This document shows, piece after piece, positions 7,644-9,265 of a stretch of 9,265 nt of DNA. The position numbers and the translations under genes were made by a program. A model generated the notes under the pieces. It made no database searches and was not told where the DNA came from. It was given only the letters and a program-made list of their open reading frames with translations. Numbering within the stretch: the stretch's first letter is position 1; every line of letters starts with the position of its first letter. Location of the stretch: positions 1-9,265 of the forward strand of contig JAFGIT010000146.1 of NCBI GenBank assembly GCA_016929465.1, written 5' to 3'. Origin of the DNA: Candidatus Coatesiibacteriota bacterium. GTDB lineage: Bacteria; B130-G9.

Positions 7644-7672
7644 TTGACAATCCCGGGGATTCTCCTGATCTT
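7644..7672 (+). promoter_or_regulatory. Weak candidate sigma-70-type promoter
   Basis: TTGACA at 7644-7649 matches the -35 consensus exactly. At 17-base spacing the -10 position holds GATCTT (7667-7672), which matches only three of six consensus bases. If real, it would drive the C-N hydrolase and ftsK with a leader of over 200 bases, and the adjacent inverted repeat would sit where an operator often lies. Confidence 0.22.
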
Positions 7673-7691
7673 AGCTTAGATCGATCAGGAG
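7662..7691 (+). terminator. Perfect 9-bp inverted repeat, possible terminator hairpin or operator
   Basis: CTCCTGATC (7662-7670) pairs perfectly with GATCAGGAG (7683-7691) around a 12-base loop, 45 bases after the stop of the small peptide gene. Its position suits transcript termination or 3'-end protection. No T-tract follows, so it is not a classical intrinsic terminator. It could also be a protein-binding site overlapping the weak promoter. Confidence 0.4.
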
Positions 7692-7890
7692 TCGAGATTG
7701 CATAGCAGTAGCATATCCGCGCGGCCAACCGAGCCTATGCTCTCGCCCGGAGAAGGCCCGCATCAATAGTCGCTGGCTGCTTGTTGTTTTCTTGGCCTGG
7801 ATTCTGCAATATTCCCCGTGAGTGGAGTAGGTCGAATCGTCTGTTCTCCCTCTTTGTGCTCTGTCATCGCCGCTTGCTGTTTTTTGAGAT

Positions 7891-7896
7891 GGGGAG
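7891..7896 (+). promoter_or_regulatory. Ribosome binding site of the C-N hydrolase gene
   Basis: GGGGAG sits 6 bases before the ATG at 7903. It supports that start, which also places the conserved beta-strand KVGFLQFCP at the very N-terminus, as in the family. Confidence 0.7.
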
Positions 7897-7902
7897 TGTT
7901 GA

Positions 7903-8724
7903 ATGAAGGTTGGATTCCTGCAATTCTGCCCGCAAAGGGGGCAGGTTAAGGAGAATCTCAGAACGATCATAGGCCTGATCGACGGTCAAGAGTGCGACCT
8001 GTGGGTCCTTCCCGAGCTGTGTAACACGGGCTACCTATTCTCGGATCCGGATGAGGCCTGGGATCTTGCGGAGGAGATCCCATCTGGTAGCACCACCGAA
8101 AAACTCGCCGAGATATCCGTGCGCAACCGATCCGCCATTGTCGCCGGCATCGCCGAGCGAGATGAGGACCAGCTCTATAATTCGTCCATACTCGTCACCC
8201 CGAAGGGGGACATCTTTCGCTATCGGAAGCTGCATCTCTTCGGCTATGAGAAGGAAGTCTTCTCCCCCGGGGACCGCGAACCAGAAGTATTCAATATTGG
8301 GCGGGCGATGGTCGGTATGATGATCTGCTTCGATTGGTACTTCCCTGAAACCGCAAGGATCCTCATGCTGAAGGGCGCCCAGATAATTTGCCATCCCTCC
8401 AATCTGGTTCTTCCATATTGCCAGAAGTCGATGCCCACACGCTGTATCGAGAATCGCGTCTTTGCGATTACCGCAAACCGTATCGGCAGCGAGGTCGTTG
8501 GGAATCGGGAGCTCGTCTTCACCGGTGGCAGTCTGATAGTCGATCCGCTGGGAGAAGTTCTGGCAAAGGCGTCCGAAGATTCGGAAGAATTCAAGATTGT
8601 CGATATAGTCCCTAAGATATCTTCCGACAAGAAACTTACCAGGATGAACGAGCTTCGCTCGGACAGGAGAGTTGAGCTCTACGGTGAGCTCCTCAGAAAC
8701 GGGGATTCCGATGGTTCTGAATAA
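7903..8724 (+). CDS. Nitrilase-superfamily carbon-nitrogen hydrolase
   Basis: This complete 273-residue cytoplasmic protein has the usual length and order of the CN_hydrolase family. The catalytic triad is intact: Glu38 in LPEL, Lys109 in YRKLHLF, and nucleophile Cys142 in MICFDWYFPE. The family features HPSNLVLPY, the ENR motif at 183-185 and a GGSLIVDPLG strand follow. From memory, its motifs (TGYLF, KLHLF, ICFDWYFPE, the KLT-MNELRSDRR tail) closely resemble the nitrilases characterised from Pyrococcus (PH0642 / P. abyssi nitrilase type), more than Nit2 omega-amidase or AguB. That supports hydrolysis of a small amide or nitrile through a Cys-bound thioimidate or acyl intermediate. The true substrate cannot be read from sequence. 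The gene overlaps the next by one base, so the two are probably co-transcribed and translationally coupled. Confidence 0.95.
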   Translation: MKVGFLQFCPQRGQVKENLRTIIGLIDGQECDLWVLPELCNTGYLFSDPDEAWDLAEEIPSGSTTEKLAEISVRNRSAIVAGIAERDEDQLYNSSILVTPKGDIFRYRKLHLFGYEKEVFSPGDREPEVFNIGRAMVGMMICFDWYFPETARILMLKGAQIICHPSNLVLPYCQKSMPTRCIENRVFAITANRIGSEVVGNRELVFTGGSLIVDPLGEVLAKASEDSEEFKIVDIVPKISSDKKLTRMNELRSDRRVELYGELLRNGDSDGSE

Positions 8725-9265
8725 TGGCTAAGGAAAGCAAGAAAGCCAGAAGCGGAGGCCAACAGATCGACAGGCGCATGACGATCTATCAGCTGTTCCG
8801 GGAGCGAGTCTTCAAAGAGGCGATCGCGGTCTTGGTCATCGTCGTTGCCGTCACCTCGCTTGTTAGCCTTTGGGGAGGCAACTCGGAGGACAATCCCGTC
8901 GGGCTTGTTGGCAGATGGATATATGGGGCGTTTGGCCTCCTATTCGGACACATCCCGTCATACCTGCTGCTGGTTCCTTTGTTTGCGTTCTCGCTCGCGA
9001 CGCTTTTCAGGCGCAAGCCGAGGCTCTTGCCGCTCAAGATCATTGCCACTTTCACGTTCACGATAGCCCTCGGAACGATCTATGCCCTTTTCAAGGGGCA
9101 TGCCTCAATGCAGGAGGCATTTCTGGCGCGGAAATTCGCAGAGATACTCATCGATTACACGAGCGCCGTCTGGGCGGTTGTCTTGGCTGCCGCGATCCTG
9201 CTCGCCTCCGCGATAATCGTCGCTGGTGTGAGCCTTGGACAGATGCTCTCCCTCGTCATCCGCAT
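8724..9265 (+). CDS. ftsK: FtsK/SpoIIIE-type DNA translocase, N-terminal 4TM membrane domain, 3' partial
   Basis: The frame starts at an ATG sharing one base with the upstream stop (TAATG) and stays open to the right edge: 180 codons plus two bases. A basic start (MAKESKKARSGG) is followed by about four hydrophobic segments, near residues 33-50, 64-94, 105-123 and 148-171. The segment NPVGLVGRWIYGAFG followed by FGHIPSYLLLVPL matches the pattern of the FtsK 4TM domain, where a conserved N-x-x-G-x-x-G loop precedes the second helix. FtsK anchors at the division septum and pumps DNA to resolve chromosome ends at cell division. The linker, RecA-like motor and gamma DNA-reading domain would lie beyond the window, so the assignment rests on the membrane domain alone. 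An internal Met19 is a possible alternative start, but the coupled ATG is more likely. Confidence 0.8.
   Translation, partial: MAKESKKARSGGQQIDRRMTIYQLFRERVFKEAIAVLVIVVAVTSLVSLWGGNSEDNPVGLVGRWIYGAFGLLFGHIPSYLLLVPLFAFSLATLFRRKPRLLPLKIIATFTFTIALGTIYALFKGHASMQEAFLARKFAEILIDYTSAVWAVVLAAAILLASAIIVAGVSLGQMLSLVIR

Larger units (their letters stand above)
7618..7902 (+). other. Intergenic region between the small peptide gene and the C-N hydrolase gene
   Basis: This 285-base stretch has no convincing gene on either strand. It contains an AATCCC-G-GGGATT palindrome at 7649-7661, followed directly by a 9-bp inverted repeat at 7662-7691. A TTGACA lies at 7644-7649, and a T6 run at 7880-7885 has no hairpin before it. 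No tRNA or recognisable riboswitch is seen. It probably separates two transcription units. Confidence 0.6.

Noticed and set aside
7880-7885. T6 run as an intrinsic terminator
   Set aside because: No stable GC-rich hairpin precedes it, and it lies just before the hydrolase ribosome binding site.
7671-7970. Antisense frame of 99 codons across the intergenic region into the hydrolase gene
   Set aside because: It runs through the inverted repeat and the hydrolase ribosome binding site. Its composition is not protein-like and no homology is recognisable, although it does contain a CPLCGQNC-like stretch by chance.

Overview
The window reads as bacterial chromosome of moderate to high GC, with all recognised genes on the + strand. 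It begins inside one gene and ends inside another. The FtsK-type 4TM protein at the right edge and the Sec signal peptide on the second large protein indicate a bacterium. The two giant beta-helix proteins, each with a short Fn3-like C-terminal domain, are a style common in uncultivated and environmental lineages. I cannot assign a phylum from sequence alone.

Region 1 (1-7417) holds two tandem paralogous genes for secreted right-handed parallel beta-helix proteins. The first is open through the left edge, so its true start lies outside the window. The second is complete, with a strong ribosome binding site and a signal peptide. Both share one plan: a DUF1565/pectin-lyase-like opening strand region, a long stack of Pmp-like coils (GG-A/G-I ... 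N-x-A), a conserved cysteine-containing cap, a second such module, and a C-terminal Fn3-like domain. In the first gene the left-hand stack keeps an almost exact 27-residue (81-nt) period. It carries an asparagine ladder and two partial cysteine ladders.

Region 2 (7418-7902) holds a 44-codon gene (7483-7617) with a good Shine-Dalgarno sequence. Its peptide has a YxxPxV leader-like motif and a Gly/Ser/Cys-rich C-terminal half, and it could be a RiPP-type precursor, although no maturation enzyme is in view. A non-coding stretch follows, containing a perfect 9-bp inverted repeat and a consensus -35-like hexamer.

Region 3 (7903-9265) holds a complete nitrilase-superfamily C-N hydrolase with an intact Glu-Lys-Cys triad. 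A one-base TAATG overlap joins it to the N-terminal membrane domain of an FtsK/SpoIIIE-type DNA translocase, which runs off the right edge.

The beta-helix pair and the small peptide gene probably form one co-directional surface/export unit. The hydrolase-ftsK pair is a separate housekeeping-like transcription unit. The most unusual points are the strictly periodic beta-helix array, the long G and C homopolymer tracts inside the surface-protein genes (possible slippage sites), and the small peptide gene.
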